A DNA stretch of 64,000 bases, from the NCBI RefSeq assembly GCF_013141725.1, contig NZ_WHNZ01000004.1, positions 1-64,000 on the forward strand, written 5' to 3'. Numbering within the stretch: the stretch's first letter is position 1; each line of letters begins with the position of its first letter. The DNA is from Paenibacillus planticolens (lineage in GTDB: Bacteria; Bacillota; Bacilli; Paenibacillales; NBRC-103111). This document shows, piece by piece, positions 48,384-57,724 of the stretch. The notes beneath the pieces are model-generated. The model had not been told where the DNA came from, ran no database searches, and was given only the letters and a program-made list of their open reading frames with translations. The position numbers and the translations under genes are program-made.

Positions 48384-51137
48384 GTGGCGTTTGACAGCAC
48401 TAAACCATTAAAAAAAGCCGGAAACTTACCTGTACCACAATATTGGAACGATGAAATCGAAGACTGGGAAGTCGTTCAGGGCTCCGGCGGATCCTATAAT
48501 ACGTCAGCACCGGTTAAATTGGCGAAAGAACCGTTCAGCGGTTCCGCAAACTTAGCGAAAGAATTCGCTAGTAAGATGAGCGGCTTCGTGATCAGCAACG
48601 ACGGAAACGCGGACATTACGTTCACGATCGGCGGCGATACATACACGGTGAAGGCTGGCGAAGTATTCGAAGAGGAATTCGCGCCATTTACGACGGTTAC
48701 AATTACTAGTACAGTCGCATTTAGGGCTTACGGTAAAATGACGGTCGGCGGAATAGTAATCACACCACCTACGCCGGATCCGGACACGACCGCGCCCGAT
48801 AACGTAACGAATCTCGTGAGCTCAAACATTACGCAAAATAGCTTAACGTTAACCTGGACCGCGTCCGCATCGAGCGACTGCGTGGGCTACGACATCTATC
48901 GCGGATTGACGCTACTCGGCACCGTAACAGGAACGGTCTATAACGTAACCGGATTGACGCAAGCAACGCAATACACGTTTACAGTTAAAGCGAAGGATGC
49001 CGCAAACAATATCGCATCTGGCGCGTCGGTAACCGCAACGACAGCGGCACAGCCTGCGGATACAACACCACCGGCGAATGTAACCGGTCTCACTTCGAGT
49101 AATCTTACGTCGACTGGCGTAACCTTATCGTGGACAGCTTCGGTTTCGTCCGATATTAAAGATTACAACGTGTATAACGGTTCGACGCTAATCGCAACGG
49201 TAACTGGTGTAACGTATAACGTAACGGGGCTGACCGCAAGTACATCGTACACATTTACGGTTAAGGCGCGCGACACAGCGAACAACGAAGCGTCCGGCAC
49301 GCAGATTAACGTAACGACGGCGGCACCGGCGGATACGACTGCGCCGACCAATGTTACTAACTTAACCACAAGTGGATTAACGCAAACGGGCGTAACACTC
49401 AATTGGGGGGCGGCGACAGACAACGTAGCGGTAACCGGATATGACATCTACAACGGGGCTACATTTATCACGACGGTCAATGCGCTGACATATAACGTAA
49501 CGGGACTTACAGCATCCACGCAATATACATTCACGGTTAAAGCTCGGGATGCGGCGGGGAACGTGTCCTCTGGAACGAGTGCTACGGTTACAACTTTGGC
49601 GGTAGCTCTTCCGAATCCTGTTACGGGGCTAACGGTCGGCACAATTACGAGCAGCTCAGTACAATTAACGTGGACTGCTAACGCGGATCATTACGAAGTT
49701 TCTTACAGCACAGACGGAACGAGCTACACTGTAGCAAATGCGAACGTTAAAGGGACATCCTTCACGATCACCGGACTAAACGTTAGCACGACATACACAA
49801 TTAAAGTAGCGGCATTAGATGCATCAAATAACCGATCTACAGGTAACCCGACGATTACGGCAAAAACAGCCTCATCCGGAATCGATGTAACCGGCGTGAA
49901 TGGCCCCAGTTATCTCAGTTTAAATAGTGCGGCACTTGATTTCATCAGGATTCCTAGCATTACTTTTAACGAACTAATTATTATCGCGAAAATACAGAAT
50001 GGCGCAACAGGTTACATGTTTGATGGACGCGTAGGCGGCCCCACAGCCTATATGACGGGTGCAACTGTCGGCGCGCAAGTTGCTACAACATACATTAACG
50101 GAGTGCAAGATACTGACAAAACTGCTCACTTCGCTAATATTCCGAAGGGTGTGAAGAACACGTTACGGTATATGTTTAGCACCGCTATAACGGATGATCT
50201 TAACATATTCTCCGACCAAAATGGAACGACAGGATTATCGGTTGATGTGTATAGCATTAAACTGCTGAATGCGGGGACAGTAGTTGCGCAATATGACTTC
50301 ACTAATCCTTCTTACACTGGGGGATTAATTACCGACATAAGCGGAACCAAACACGCAACGGTAGGCGGCTCAGGTGGAACTTGGAAGTCAGCAGCTACGA
50401 CTAACCCGCCTGTAGTTACTTGTTCTGTAGCTGAGGGTACTTATGCTACTGCAAAAAGCGTTACGCTTTCTACTGATGTAGCGGCTGACATTTACTACAC
50501 AACAGACGGTACTTTCCCGAATTGGAGCAGCCCGAAATATACAGCGCCTTTCACAATAACCACTACGTCCACCTTGCGTTTTTTCGCGGTTACATCTGCG
50601 TTTGAAATCAGCGCTGTAGAGACGCGCTATATTGACATCATTGCGCAGGGAAGCCATTACTCGACGGTAACGGGTGGCATCCAGCTGAACAGTTTCTTAG
50701 CGGATCAGTTTGTACTTGATATCGCTGTGCCCGCGACAAAAACAGCTGGCGGGGCTAACAGTGGATATGTTTACGACGGCAGAATAGGGAATGCACAATC
50801 GTTCGCTACGACTACCGTCGCATTAGGCACAAGTATATCCGAAATGAAAATAAACGGAACTACTGTTACTGGAGCAAGTTGGGCGACATCGTTACTTACA
50901 AATACGAGATCAAAAGTATCTGTGACGACGAAATTTGCATTTGCCGATGATACCAACATACTGTGTAAAAACGATGGACTGGAGGCTTTGGAAGGGAAGG
51001 TTTACTCGATCAAAGCATATAAAAACGGTGTATTAAAAGCGCACTTTGATTTCACAAATCAATCAACAGGAGCAACGGTTACAGATTTAACAGGCAACGG
51101 GAATACTTGCACAATTACTGGCGGTACTTGGAACTAG
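48384..51137 (+). CDS. large multidomain fibre: four FN3 domains and two lectin-like repeats
   Basis: The 917-residue protein has an N-terminal region of about 130 residues, then four fibronectin type III repeats (about residues 140-495), each opening with DTTxPxNVTxL or similar and closing with an ATVTT-type strand. After them come two related LamG-like jelly-roll units (about 510-670 and 760-915, both with YxFDGRxG/YVYDGRIG and the QYDFTN/HFDFTN pair) joined by a chitobiase-like stretch (DIYYTTDGTFPNWSSP). Such proteins decorate virions and bind polysaccharide. GTG start after AAAGGAGGCG. Confidence 0.8.
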   Translation: MAFDSTKPLKKAGNLPVPQYWNDEIEDWEVVQGSGGSYNTSAPVKLAKEPFSGSANLAKEFASKMSGFVISNDGNADITFTIGGDTYTVKAGEVFEEEFAPFTTVTITSTVAFRAYGKMTVGGIVITPPTPDPDTTAPDNVTNLVSSNITQNSLTLTWTASASSDCVGYDIYRGLTLLGTVTGTVYNVTGLTQATQYTFTVKAKDAANNIASGASVTATTAAQPADTTPPANVTGLTSSNLTSTGVTLSWTASVSSDIKDYNVYNGSTLIATVTGVTYNVTGLTASTSYTFTVKARDTANNEASGTQINVTTAAPADTTAPTNVTNLTTSGLTQTGVTLNWGAATDNVAVTGYDIYNGATFITTVNALTYNVTGLTASTQYTFTVKARDAAGNVSSGTSATVTTLAVALPNPVTGLTVGTITSSSVQLTWTANADHYEVSYSTDGTSYTVANANVKGTSFTITGLNVSTTYTIKVAALDASNNRSTGNPTITAKTASSGIDVTGVNGPSYLSLNSAALDFIRIPSITFNELIIIAKIQNGATGYMFDGRVGGPTAYMTGATVGAQVATTYINGVQDTDKTAHFANIPKGVKNTLRYMFSTAITDDLNIFSDQNGTTGLSVDVYSIKLLNAGTVVAQYDFTNPSYTGGLITDISGTKHATVGGSGGTWKSAATTNPPVVTCSVAEGTYATAKSVTLSTDVAADIYYTTDGTFPNWSSPKYTAPFTITTTSTLRFFAVTSAFEISAVETRYIDIIAQGSHYSTVTGGIQLNSFLADQFVLDIAVPATKTAGGANSGYVYDGRIGNAQSFATTTVALGTSISEMKINGTTVTGASWATSLLTNTRSKVSVTTKFAFADDTNILCKNDGLEALEGKVYSIKAYKNGVLKAHFDFTNQSTGATVTDLTGNGNTCTITGGTWN

Positions 51138-51159
51138 AAAGTAAGGAGGCGTGTAATAG

Positions 51160-52497
51160 ATGATTATAAAATCTGGTGGTCAGGGCCCGATAGGACCCCA
51201 AGGACCAGAAGGACAGAAAGGAGATAAGGGAGATACTGGACCACAGGGCCCACAAGGGCCCCAAGGACCTGCAGGTAATGGCGGGGCGATTTCCGCGAAT
51301 GACCGTAAAAAACAGCCTATGGTCGTTTTTATCTTCGACGATCCTGATGATTATAAACTGCTGTACGACAATCGTGGCATGTTCAAGAGCCGAGGTTATA
51401 ATTACACGGTTGCATTTAGATCAGATTGGGTAGGCGCAGGTTTCCAGTTTACTTATGCTATGGCGCGGGAAATGCAGGCAGAGGGATTCGAATTTGCTTA
51501 TCATGGTAATAAGCACAATTTCACGGCTGCGGTACTAGCAGATGACATTGAGCAATATCTGGCCCTAGTCTTACCGGAAGGTCTAAAGATTAACGGATAC
51601 GTCGGACCTAACGGACTGTATGATGAGCAGATTATTTTTCACCAATACTTCAACAGATTTAAATGGGCTAGAGGTGGGGGGAATACTGGAGTTGCTAATG
51701 TGGGTAATCCTGTGGACTATTTCAAACTAATTCCCTCTAACTTTATCGATGATTTAACAAGCGAAGCAGCACTTGCGACGGTAAAGGCTAAAATTGATGC
51801 TTTAGTCTCTAGGGGTACGGGAATGCTGGAATTTAGTATGCATTGGTCAACGCAGGGGCCGTACATGGATCAGTTGTTAGCTTATATTCAGACAAAAGGC
51901 ATCCCCGTTGTAACTGCAAGCGAGGCATATGAGACTTATGGGGCAGTCATCGAATACTACGATAGCAGTATACAGCTTGGTAATGACCTTACAGTACGCA
52001 TTGATGGTAACGGGCCTAATTCTAACGCAGCATCTTCACCACACTTCGTTGTACAGAAAGATGGCGAAGTGATTTCTAATACTTCCGTGGTAAGGTATAA
52101 AAGGCCGAAAAAGGGCACGGCGAATTTAAATGGTAATACGCTTGCTAAAGATTTTGATATAGGATTGTCTATTATCCCTTATGGGTCTATTGACGATTAC
52201 ACGAACTTAGCAGGGCAGGGAACATTGTATAATTTCAACTTCGGGAAGAACCCAGCACAACAATTCCAACTTTTCAAGGCATACAATAAGGGTGGGGTCT
52301 ATTTCAGGGAAAATAAAACGGATGAATCGTGGAAAACCACTAGCCTAACAGATAAACTTGGCATATTTAGAGCAGTACCTGCCGTCTCTACAGCCGCAGG
52401 GGAACCTGGAGACTTTTCAGCAAATGCCAGTTATGTTTACGTATGTTACGCCGCTAATAGCTGGATACGAATTCCGAAAGACACTACTTGGACATAG
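51160..52497 (+). CDS. collagen-like tail fibre with polysaccharide-deacetylase domain
   Basis: Residues 7-42 are a collagen-like Gly-X-Y run ([10 protein letters not shown] and so on), which trimerises fibres. Residues 52-260 look like a NodB-type deacetylase: FIFDDPDD near 57-64 and YHGNKHNF near 117-124 supply the Asp and His pairs. The C-terminal 170 residues are beta-rich. It is probably a receptor-binding fibre that modifies host surface glycan. It is more AT-rich than the head genes before it. GGAGGCG lies upstream of the ATG. Confidence 0.82.
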   Translation: MIIKSGGQGPIGPQGPEGQKGDKGDTGPQGPQGPQGPAGNGGAISANDRKKQPMVVFIFDDPDDYKLLYDNRGMFKSRGYNYTVAFRSDWVGAGFQFTYAMAREMQAEGFEFAYHGNKHNFTAAVLADDIEQYLALVLPEGLKINGYVGPNGLYDEQIIFHQYFNRFKWARGGGNTGVANVGNPVDYFKLIPSNFIDDLTSEAALATVKAKIDALVSRGTGMLEFSMHWSTQGPYMDQLLAYIQTKGIPVVTASEAYETYGAVIEYYDSSIQLGNDLTVRIDGNGPNSNAASSPHFVVQKDGEVISNTSVVRYKRPKKGTANLNGNTLAKDFDIGLSIIPYGSIDDYTNLAGQGTLYNFNFGKNPAQQFQLFKAYNKGGVYFRENKTDESWKTTSLTDKLGIFRAVPAVSTAAGEPGDFSANASYVYVCYAANSWIRIPKDTTWT

Positions 52498-52510
52498 TAT
52501 TAATTCGTTC

Positions 52511-52539
52511 TTGTAAGCCCTCTTAATTTAATATATTCT
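52511..52539 (+). promoter_or_regulatory. sigma-A-type promoter of the acyltransferase gene
   Basis: TTGTAA (52511-52516), 17 bp, TATTCT (52534-52539), then an AGAAC/GTTCT dyad (52547-52562). The acyltransferase gene can thus be expressed on its own, also from a repressed prophage. Confidence 0.5.
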
Positions 52540-52587
52540 TTAATAAGAACAAAAATGTTCTCAATATTGAATAATTGGAGGGCTTCT

Positions 52588-53757
52588 ATGCATAAACGAT
52601 ATGAAGAACTAGACTCTTTGCGGGGGCTAGCGGCTTTATTTGTTGTGTTTTATCATGTGTATCAAGTGATTCCAACAAATAAAATATCCAAGATAATATT
52701 CGAGTATAGTCCTCTTCGGCTGTTTATTTCGGGTGGAGAATCTGTAATCTTGTTTTTTGTTTTGAGTGGGTTTGTTTTGGCCCTCCTTTATCTGAACAAT
52801 AAGCAGCCGAGTTATTCCTCATTTATTCTCAAGCGAATTTGCCGCATTTACTTACCATACTTATTCGCGTTTGTTTTTGCGGTTGGATGCAAAGAAGTGC
52901 TGTACAACGGAAAATTGCAAGGAAATATTAGTTGGGTAACCTTAGCTTGGACATCTCCGATTACCTGGCAGGCAATTAAGGATCATTTGTTTATGCTAGG
53001 AACATTTATGAGTAATCTAAATCCTGTCATTTGGTCGCTTGTGCATGAAATGAGGATATCGATTATTTTTCCATTAGTAATGTTCCTAGTAGTTAAAACA
53101 AATTGGAAAACAGGTATAGGTCTTGGTCTAGTGGCAAGTGTATTATCCATTGTAATTAGTCATGTTTTCAAAACTTCGAATACAGGTATAGAATACGTGG
53201 CTACACTGAATTATACTGCTATGTTCATTATAGGAGCATTACTCGCCAAGTACAGAAGTCAGATTTCCCTTAAGTTTAGTTCACTAAGCAAAAGAATTAA
53301 AATCCTCACACTAGCAGTTGGGCTATTCACATATCTGTTAGTTCACCCGTCATATGTGCTTAGTATTCTTTTTCATGGGTTTTCTCCTTTCTATAGGACA
53401 GTTATTGACTCATGGTTTGTTGCAACAGGTGCTTCGATTCTTATCATTTTTGCAATAAATTCGGTTTCATTGTCGCGCCTGCTAACAATTCGTTTTTTGA
53501 ACTACTTAGGAAAAATTTCTTATAGTTTGTACCTTATTCATGTTGTGGTTATTCTTATGATGGTTCACTTATTGCAGGGTCAGGGCATTCCAATCGGCAT
53601 TATCCTAACTGGCTCGTTGATTGTATCTTTTATTGTTGCAAGTCTGATGTATTATTTTATAGAGAAACCGTCGATTAAGTTAGGTAGAACACTAACTCAA
53701 ACGAGAAATGTTAAAAGACTTGCAACAGAAAAGACCACAAGCAGCAGGATTGCCTAA
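52588..53757 (+). CDS. acyltransferase-3 family membrane protein
   Basis: The 389-residue product has the family's N-terminal ELDSLRGLAALFVVFYHV, about ten membrane segments and SYSLYLIHVVV near the C-terminus. These enzymes O-acetylate cell-surface polysaccharides. ATG at 52588 follows TTGGAGGG; the longer frame from 52555 lacks a site. It is clearly AT-richer than neighbours, has its own promoter and terminator and sits in the structural operon: a moron. It likely alters the receptor recognised by the deacetylase fibre next door and so blocks competing phages; this role is inference. Confidence 0.9.
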   Translation: MHKRYEELDSLRGLAALFVVFYHVYQVIPTNKISKIIFEYSPLRLFISGGESVILFFVLSGFVLALLYLNNKQPSYSSFILKRICRIYLPYLFAFVFAVGCKEVLYNGKLQGNISWVTLAWTSPITWQAIKDHLFMLGTFMSNLNPVIWSLVHEMRISIIFPLVMFLVVKTNWKTGIGLGLVASVLSIVISHVFKTSNTGIEYVATLNYTAMFIIGALLAKYRSQISLKFSSLSKRIKILTLAVGLFTYLLVHPSYVLSILFHGFSPFYRTVIDSWFVATGASILIIFAINSVSLSRLLTIRFLNYLGKISYSLYLIHVVVILMMVHLLQGQGIPIGIILTGSLIVSFIVASLMYYFIEKPSIKLGRTLTQTRNVKRLATEKTTSSRIA

Positions 53758-53780
53758 ACAGTATGTAAAAAAGTAATGCA

Positions 53781-53805
53781 AGCTCCGATCGGCTCGGAGC
53801 TTTTT
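53781..53805 (+). terminator. terminator after the acyltransferase gene
   Basis: AGCTCCGA (53781-53788) pairs with TCGGAGCT (53794-53801), followed by TTTTT. It closes the moron unit before the scaffold gene. Confidence 0.9.
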
Positions 53806-53887
53806 CCCGTTGTCCGAACGTTCACGACGTTAAACTGAAACGGTCCGACTAAACGATAGCCGACGGGCTTTAAACGGAGGTATACGA

Positions 53888-54580
53888 ATGAACAACGATA
53901 TCAAACGCAAATTTCCGCTAAGTCTCGATATACAATGGTTCGCAGAAGAACCACCCGCTGATCCACCGCAGGATCCGCCAGCTCCTCCGAAAAAGTTGGA
54001 GATGACGCAGGAGGAATTCGACGCAAAGATCGCGGATCGTCTCGCACGCGAACGCAAGAAATTTGCAGACTACGACGATATCAAAACGAAGCTCTCCGAT
54101 CATGAAAAAGCGGAAGAGGAACGCAGACTGGCGGCCATGTCCGAAAAGGAACGCCTGGAAGCGGAGAAAAAAGAAGCGCTGGAACTTGCGCAAACCGAAA
54201 AGGAAGCGCGTGAGAAAGCGACGACAGCCGCTAATCAACGCCTCATTAAATCGGAGTTCCGTGCTTTGGCGCGCGAGCTCGGTATCCGTCCTGACGCGCT
54301 AGATGACGCTCACAAACTCGCTGACTTATCCGCGGTAAGTGTAGACGATGATGGAAACGTGGTCGGCGTAAAAGACGTAATTGAGGCGCTTGTTAAGGAT
54401 AAACCGTATCTAGCGGAGCAAGCGAAGAAAGAAGCGAAATCGATCGGCAATCCTTCGAATCCACCGCAGCCTAACGAGATTAAGACGCTTGAGCAGCAGT
54501 TGGAGGAAGCGAAGCAGAAACGCGATTTCAGTAAGGTAATCGAATTATCCAACAAAATCAAAGCCCTATTACGTAATTAA
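53888..54580 (+). CDS. capsid scaffolding protein (DUF4355-type)
   Basis: The 230-residue protein has a proline-rich start (EEPPADPPQDPPAPPKK), a long charged coiled coil (about residues 40-125) and a C-terminal helical tail, the pattern of phage scaffold proteins directly upstream of major capsid genes. It helps the shell assemble and then leaves or is degraded. AACGGAGG precedes the ATG. Confidence 0.85.
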   Translation: MNNDIKRKFPLSLDIQWFAEEPPADPPQDPPAPPKKLEMTQEEFDAKIADRLARERKKFADYDDIKTKLSDHEKAEEERRLAAMSEKERLEAEKKEALELAQTEKEAREKATTAANQRLIKSEFRALARELGIRPDALDDAHKLADLSAVSVDDDGNVVGVKDVIEALVKDKPYLAEQAKKEAKSIGNPSNPPQPNEIKTLEQQLEEAKQKRDFSKVIELSNKIKALLRN

Positions 54581-54614
54581 CCGTTCCGCCTAAATTGGCA
54601 GGGGCGGTTTTTTA
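54579..54614 (+). terminator. terminator between scaffold and capsid genes
   Basis: AACCG ... CGGTT with an inner CCGCC/GGCAGGGG part forms a hairpin (54579-54609), followed by TTTTTT. It overlaps the scaffold stop. As no strong promoter is visible in the 34 bp before the capsid gene, it probably acts partially, or stabilises the 3' end of processed mRNA. Confidence 0.75.
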
Positions 54615-54647
54615 ATTTACACCAAAATCTAAGGAGGAATTTCTCTC

Positions 54648-55766
54648 ATGTTAAAAACTTATGACTTTCAAGATCAAATCCGCGACCTATCCGCAGGTAT
54701 TGACCTAATTATTAACGATGCTCCAACGCTTCTCGGCCTAGTAGGTATTAATGGCGAAGCGCTAACGCAGACGAAATACGAATGGATGAGCGATAACCTT
54801 AACTCCAACCGTTCCACCGTCAACGGCGCGAAATTGGTTAGTGATACTTCCGTTACTGTAGCGACAGGCGACGGAATTAAATTCCGCGTTAACGCCCTTA
54901 TCGTAATCGGTGAAGAGTACCTGAAAGTAACAGCGGTAGCCGGCGACGTTATCACAGTATCGCGTGGATTTGACGGCACAACTGCGGCAGCCATCGCTAA
55001 CGGCGCAGAAATCCGTATCGTAGCGCGTCCACAACTCGAGGGCGCGGGCGTAGGTGTTGACGAAGGTCACGACAGACAAGTTGAGTACAACTACACGCAA
55101 ATCATCGAGCGTTACGCGCAAGTTTCCGGTACTCAACAAGCAGTCCGTACTTACAATGTAGGTAACGAGCTTGACTACCAAGTACAGCTTCGCCTGAAAG
55201 AAATGGCGCGTGAGTTCAATGACTGGTTGATCTACGGTCGTCGCGTACAAGGTGGCGCAGGCGTTCCTCGTATGACTGGCGGTCTGTTGTACTTTGCAGC
55301 GCAAAAAGCATCCGCTAAGAAAAACCTTTCCGGTGCCGAAGTTGCTGCGAAAGACATCAACGAATTGATGGAGCAAGTATACCTGCGCGGGGGTAACGTA
55401 AACACGATTCTGACTAACACTGCAGGCGCGCGTCAGATTTCGAAGTTGGCGGATAACCAAATCCAGGTTCAACGCACTGACTCCGCTACTGGTCATCAAA
55501 TCTCCACGTTCGTATCCGACATCACTGGCGGTAACGTGGCGACTGTCGTTGTCGATCCGAACTTCCCGAAAAATAAAATCGCGTTGTTCGACCGCAATAT
55601 CCTCTCCATGCACGCGCTTAACGGTCGCTCTGCTAGCGACGTTGACGCATCCGTTGCGGGCGCTGACTTCGTTGCGCGTCAAATCCGTGGCGAGTACGGT
55701 ATCAAAGTTAAGAACGCTGCCGAGAAGATCGCGATCCTCGAGAACGTTAGCTTAACTGTATCCTAA
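54648..55766 (+). CDS. major capsid protein (SU10/DUF5309-like)
   Basis: The 372-residue product belongs to the HK97-fold SU10-type capsid group: FQDQIRDLSAGIDLIIND, a beta insertion (AGDVITVSRGFDGTTAA), YNYTQIIERYAQVSGTQQAV and a C-terminal domain with FDRNILSMHALNGRSAS. Codon use is noticeably biased to fewer AT-ending forms, as expected of the most abundant protein. AAGGAGG precedes the ATG and a terminator follows. Confidence 0.9.
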   Translation: MLKTYDFQDQIRDLSAGIDLIINDAPTLLGLVGINGEALTQTKYEWMSDNLNSNRSTVNGAKLVSDTSVTVATGDGIKFRVNALIVIGEEYLKVTAVAGDVITVSRGFDGTTAAAIANGAEIRIVARPQLEGAGVGVDEGHDRQVEYNYTQIIERYAQVSGTQQAVRTYNVGNELDYQVQLRLKEMAREFNDWLIYGRRVQGGAGVPRMTGGLLYFAAQKASAKKNLSGAEVAAKDINELMEQVYLRGGNVNTILTNTAGARQISKLADNQIQVQRTDSATGHQISTFVSDITGGNVATVVVDPNFPKNKIALFDRNILSMHALNGRSASDVDASVAGADFVARQIRGEYGIKVKNAAEKIAILENVSLTVS

Positions 55767-55775
55767 TAAAACGAA

Positions 55776-55808
55776 GAAGGGGCGCTTAAGCGGCGCCTCT
55801 CTTTTTCT
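55776..55808 (+). terminator. terminator after the capsid gene
   Basis: AGGGGCGC pairs with GCGCCTCT-type sequence (55778-55800) around TTAAGCG, followed by CTTTTTCTT. It limits read-through from the highly expressed capsid gene. Confidence 0.85.
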
Positions 55809-55823
55809 TAACGGAGGTTTAAA

Positions 55824-56027
55824 ATGGCGGATTATAAAGCCAGTCCGTTCTACGCGGTACAAAGCGGCGAGACTCGCGTTAGTTTCGACCAGTCTGGCGC
55901 GTACTCAACGGACGATGACGTTGAAATCAAATTACTCGACGGACTCGTTCCGACTTGGATTCAACGTGTAGACGAAAAGCAACCGGAGGCAAAGGCGCCA
56001 ACCACGCGCAAAACCTCCGCTAAATAA
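55824..56027 (+). CDS. small head-associated protein (67 aa)
   Basis: AACGGAGG precedes the ATG. The product is a short beta-type protein (SPFYAVQSGETRVSFDQSG) with a basic flexible C-terminus (KAPTTRKTSAK). Small proteins between capsid and connector genes are often decoration or connector accessory proteins. The family is not recognised. Confidence 0.65.
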   Translation: MADYKASPFYAVQSGETRVSFDQSGAYSTDDDVEIKLLDGLVPTWIQRVDEKQPEAKAPTTRKTSAK

Positions 56028-56043
56028 CGGAGGTGACCGCAAT

Positions 56044-56439
56044 ATGGCGGCAAATTTAGGCGGCGCAGAAGAGTACATTGAATTAAACGTAATCAACCTC
56101 GACGATTGGGCGGAAGCAGACGAAGCCAAAAAACAACGATTGTTAACGGTGGCTGAACGTACTCTTATCGGTCTATACGACGGGTACACGATTCCGGATA
56201 ACGCAGTTTACGAATATGCGGCGGTCCTGGCAACGGTATTTAATGATAACGGAATGCTTAAGCGGCAGGGCGTGGCAGGCTTTAGCGTGACCGGCGTCGG
56301 CTCATTTACGTTCGCAAATGCGGGCAGTCCGTCCGATGATATTGCGCGATTCATTCCGAAGGCAGCGACGGACATCATCAACGCGAGCAATGTCGGACGG
56401 CCAACCGTCGGTGGTCGCGTAAGATGGACCGTTCTATGA
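56044..56439 (+). CDS. head-tail connector adaptor (gp6/gp15-like)
   Basis: The 131-residue product is helical with a DDWAEADEAKKQRLLTVAER segment and a VRW-rich end, as in adaptor proteins that bind below the portal. It is the first of four connector genes in canonical order. ACGGAGGTGACC precedes the ATG. Confidence 0.75.
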   Translation: MAANLGGAEEYIELNVINLDDWAEADEAKKQRLLTVAERTLIGLYDGYTIPDNAVYEYAAVLATVFNDNGMLKRQGVAGFSVTGVGSFTFANAGSPSDDIARFIPKAATDIINASNVGRPTVGGRVRWTVL

Positions 56440-56455
56440 CCGGAGGTGTGATCTA

Positions 56456-56773
56456 ATGGCGCTCGTACCGTTGAAGCAAACGATTACTGTTACGAAAGCC
56501 GGCGTTACTGACGAATGGGGCGACGTTGGTCCAGGCGATGAATTGACGCTTAAGGCGCGTGTAGTCGAAGAAACGAAAATCATTACGGCCGCATCCGGCA
56601 AAGAAGCGGTTACTAGTCTACATATTTACCTCGATAAGCTGGCGGATATCTCATATGACGACACAATAACTTTCACGAATGAAAACGGTGTGACGGTCGA
56701 GAGAAAGCCGCTATCTATCGCGGTCAAGCGCGGATTTAGTAGCAAGCCTATCTTAACGGAGGTGTTCGTTTAA
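56456..56773 (+). CDS. head closure/stopper protein
   Basis: The 105-residue product is mostly beta (TITVTKAGVTDEWGDVGPGD ... VTVERKPLSIAVKRGF) and has the length and place of gp16-type stopper proteins, which close the portal after packaging. CGGAGGTGTG precedes the ATG; the stop overlaps the next start. Confidence 0.72.
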   Translation: MALVPLKQTITVTKAGVTDEWGDVGPGDELTLKARVVEETKIITAASGKEAVTSLHIYLDKLADISYDDTITFTNENGVTVERKPLSIAVKRGFSSKPILTEVFV

Positions 56774-57246
56774 TGGCGAGCAATCGCATTGATATCGATT
56801 TAAACCGTCCGGGCTCGTTCGTGCAGAACTTGATCGGGCGTTTTTTCCGTGGTTACGGTGAACGGCTCGCGAACGCAGCAGGTGACGGTGCGAGGCGCGG
56901 CCTTGAAGACGTAATGGACGATTGGAAACGCGAGGCGACGGATCTTGCACCGCTTAAGCACGGCACATTGAGACGCGGCATCCACGTCGATGTCGACCAA
57001 TCTAGCGGCAAGTTAACCGGCGCCATTTCCGTTACCGCGATCGAAAGTAAGGGCGGACGCAGCTTTGATTATGCCGAGTACATCCACGATATTTATCCGC
57101 AGGTCCACGGAAAATCGTTTAAACATCCGACGACGCCGGGCACTATTCCGGAGTTTTTAGATAAGCCGATGGAAGACAACGAGGATGTATGGAAACGCGA
57201 GCTTGAGCGTGAGATACGCGAAGGTTTGAGACGGAGGGGATTCTAG
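56773..57246 (+). CDS. HK97 gp10-like connector protein
   Basis: The 157-residue product fits the gp10/neck family: an N-terminal helix (GERLANAAGDGARRGLEDVM), APLKHGTLRRGIHV and YAEYIHD near the middle. It probably links head and tail completion proteins. It begins at the ATG overlapping the stopper stop, after ACGGAGGTG. Confidence 0.78.
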   Translation: MASNRIDIDLNRPGSFVQNLIGRFFRGYGERLANAAGDGARRGLEDVMDDWKREATDLAPLKHGTLRRGIHVDVDQSSGKLTGAISVTAIESKGGRSFDYAEYIHDIYPQVHGKSFKHPTTPGTIPEFLDKPMEDNEDVWKRELEREIREGLRRRGF

Positions 57247-57247
57247 C

Positions 57248-57709
57248 GTGACGCTGACTAACGATATTAAATCGATTGACGCTTTCATCGCGCAGAAGTT
57301 TCCGACGGCTACGACTTCGCATAAGCAGACAACGCCATCGGCGCACGTTGCCAATTCGTTCGTTACACGGTTTCAAAATACGATCAGCACGACGGAAACG
57401 GCGGTATCTTGGCGCACAGAACGCGAGTATCAAATCGTTTATTATGGCGCTAAGTCAGCGGATACACTTGCGGCAATGGATGCGCTAAGTGAGACGTTCT
57501 ATACGGCGAAGGTGATCGCGAAGGACGGCGACAGTCGCTTTATTCGCGTCGAATCATTCGCCTATAGCGCTCCGTTCAAGGCGGCAGATTCGGATATGTA
57601 CGTCTGCATCGGAATCTTACGTGCTGTGACGCGTGAGATGCGATCGATGGCTACTTATGAGTCGGCTAACAAAATAATGCACGTAAATGTCCGGTTGAAA
57701 CCGGAATAA
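57248..57709 (+). CDS. tail terminator/completion protein
   Basis: The 153-residue product has the ferredoxin-like alternation and place of gp17-type tail terminators, with a YQIVYYGAKSADTLAAMDAL segment. It caps the tail tube for joining to the head. GTG start after GACGGAGGGG. Confidence 0.68.
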   Translation: MTLTNDIKSIDAFIAQKFPTATTSHKQTTPSAHVANSFVTRFQNTISTTETAVSWRTEREYQIVYYGAKSADTLAAMDALSETFYTAKVIAKDGDSRFIRVESFAYSAPFKAADSDMYVCIGILRAVTREMRSMATYESANKIMHVNVRLKPE

Positions 57710-57724
57710 TAAGGAGGCTACACA

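Noticed and set aside
54762..55682. 306-codon minus-strand frame over the capsid gene
   Set aside because: It lies wholly antisense to a certain capsid gene, has no ribosome site and a random-looking composition; it results from the biased codon use of the capsid gene.
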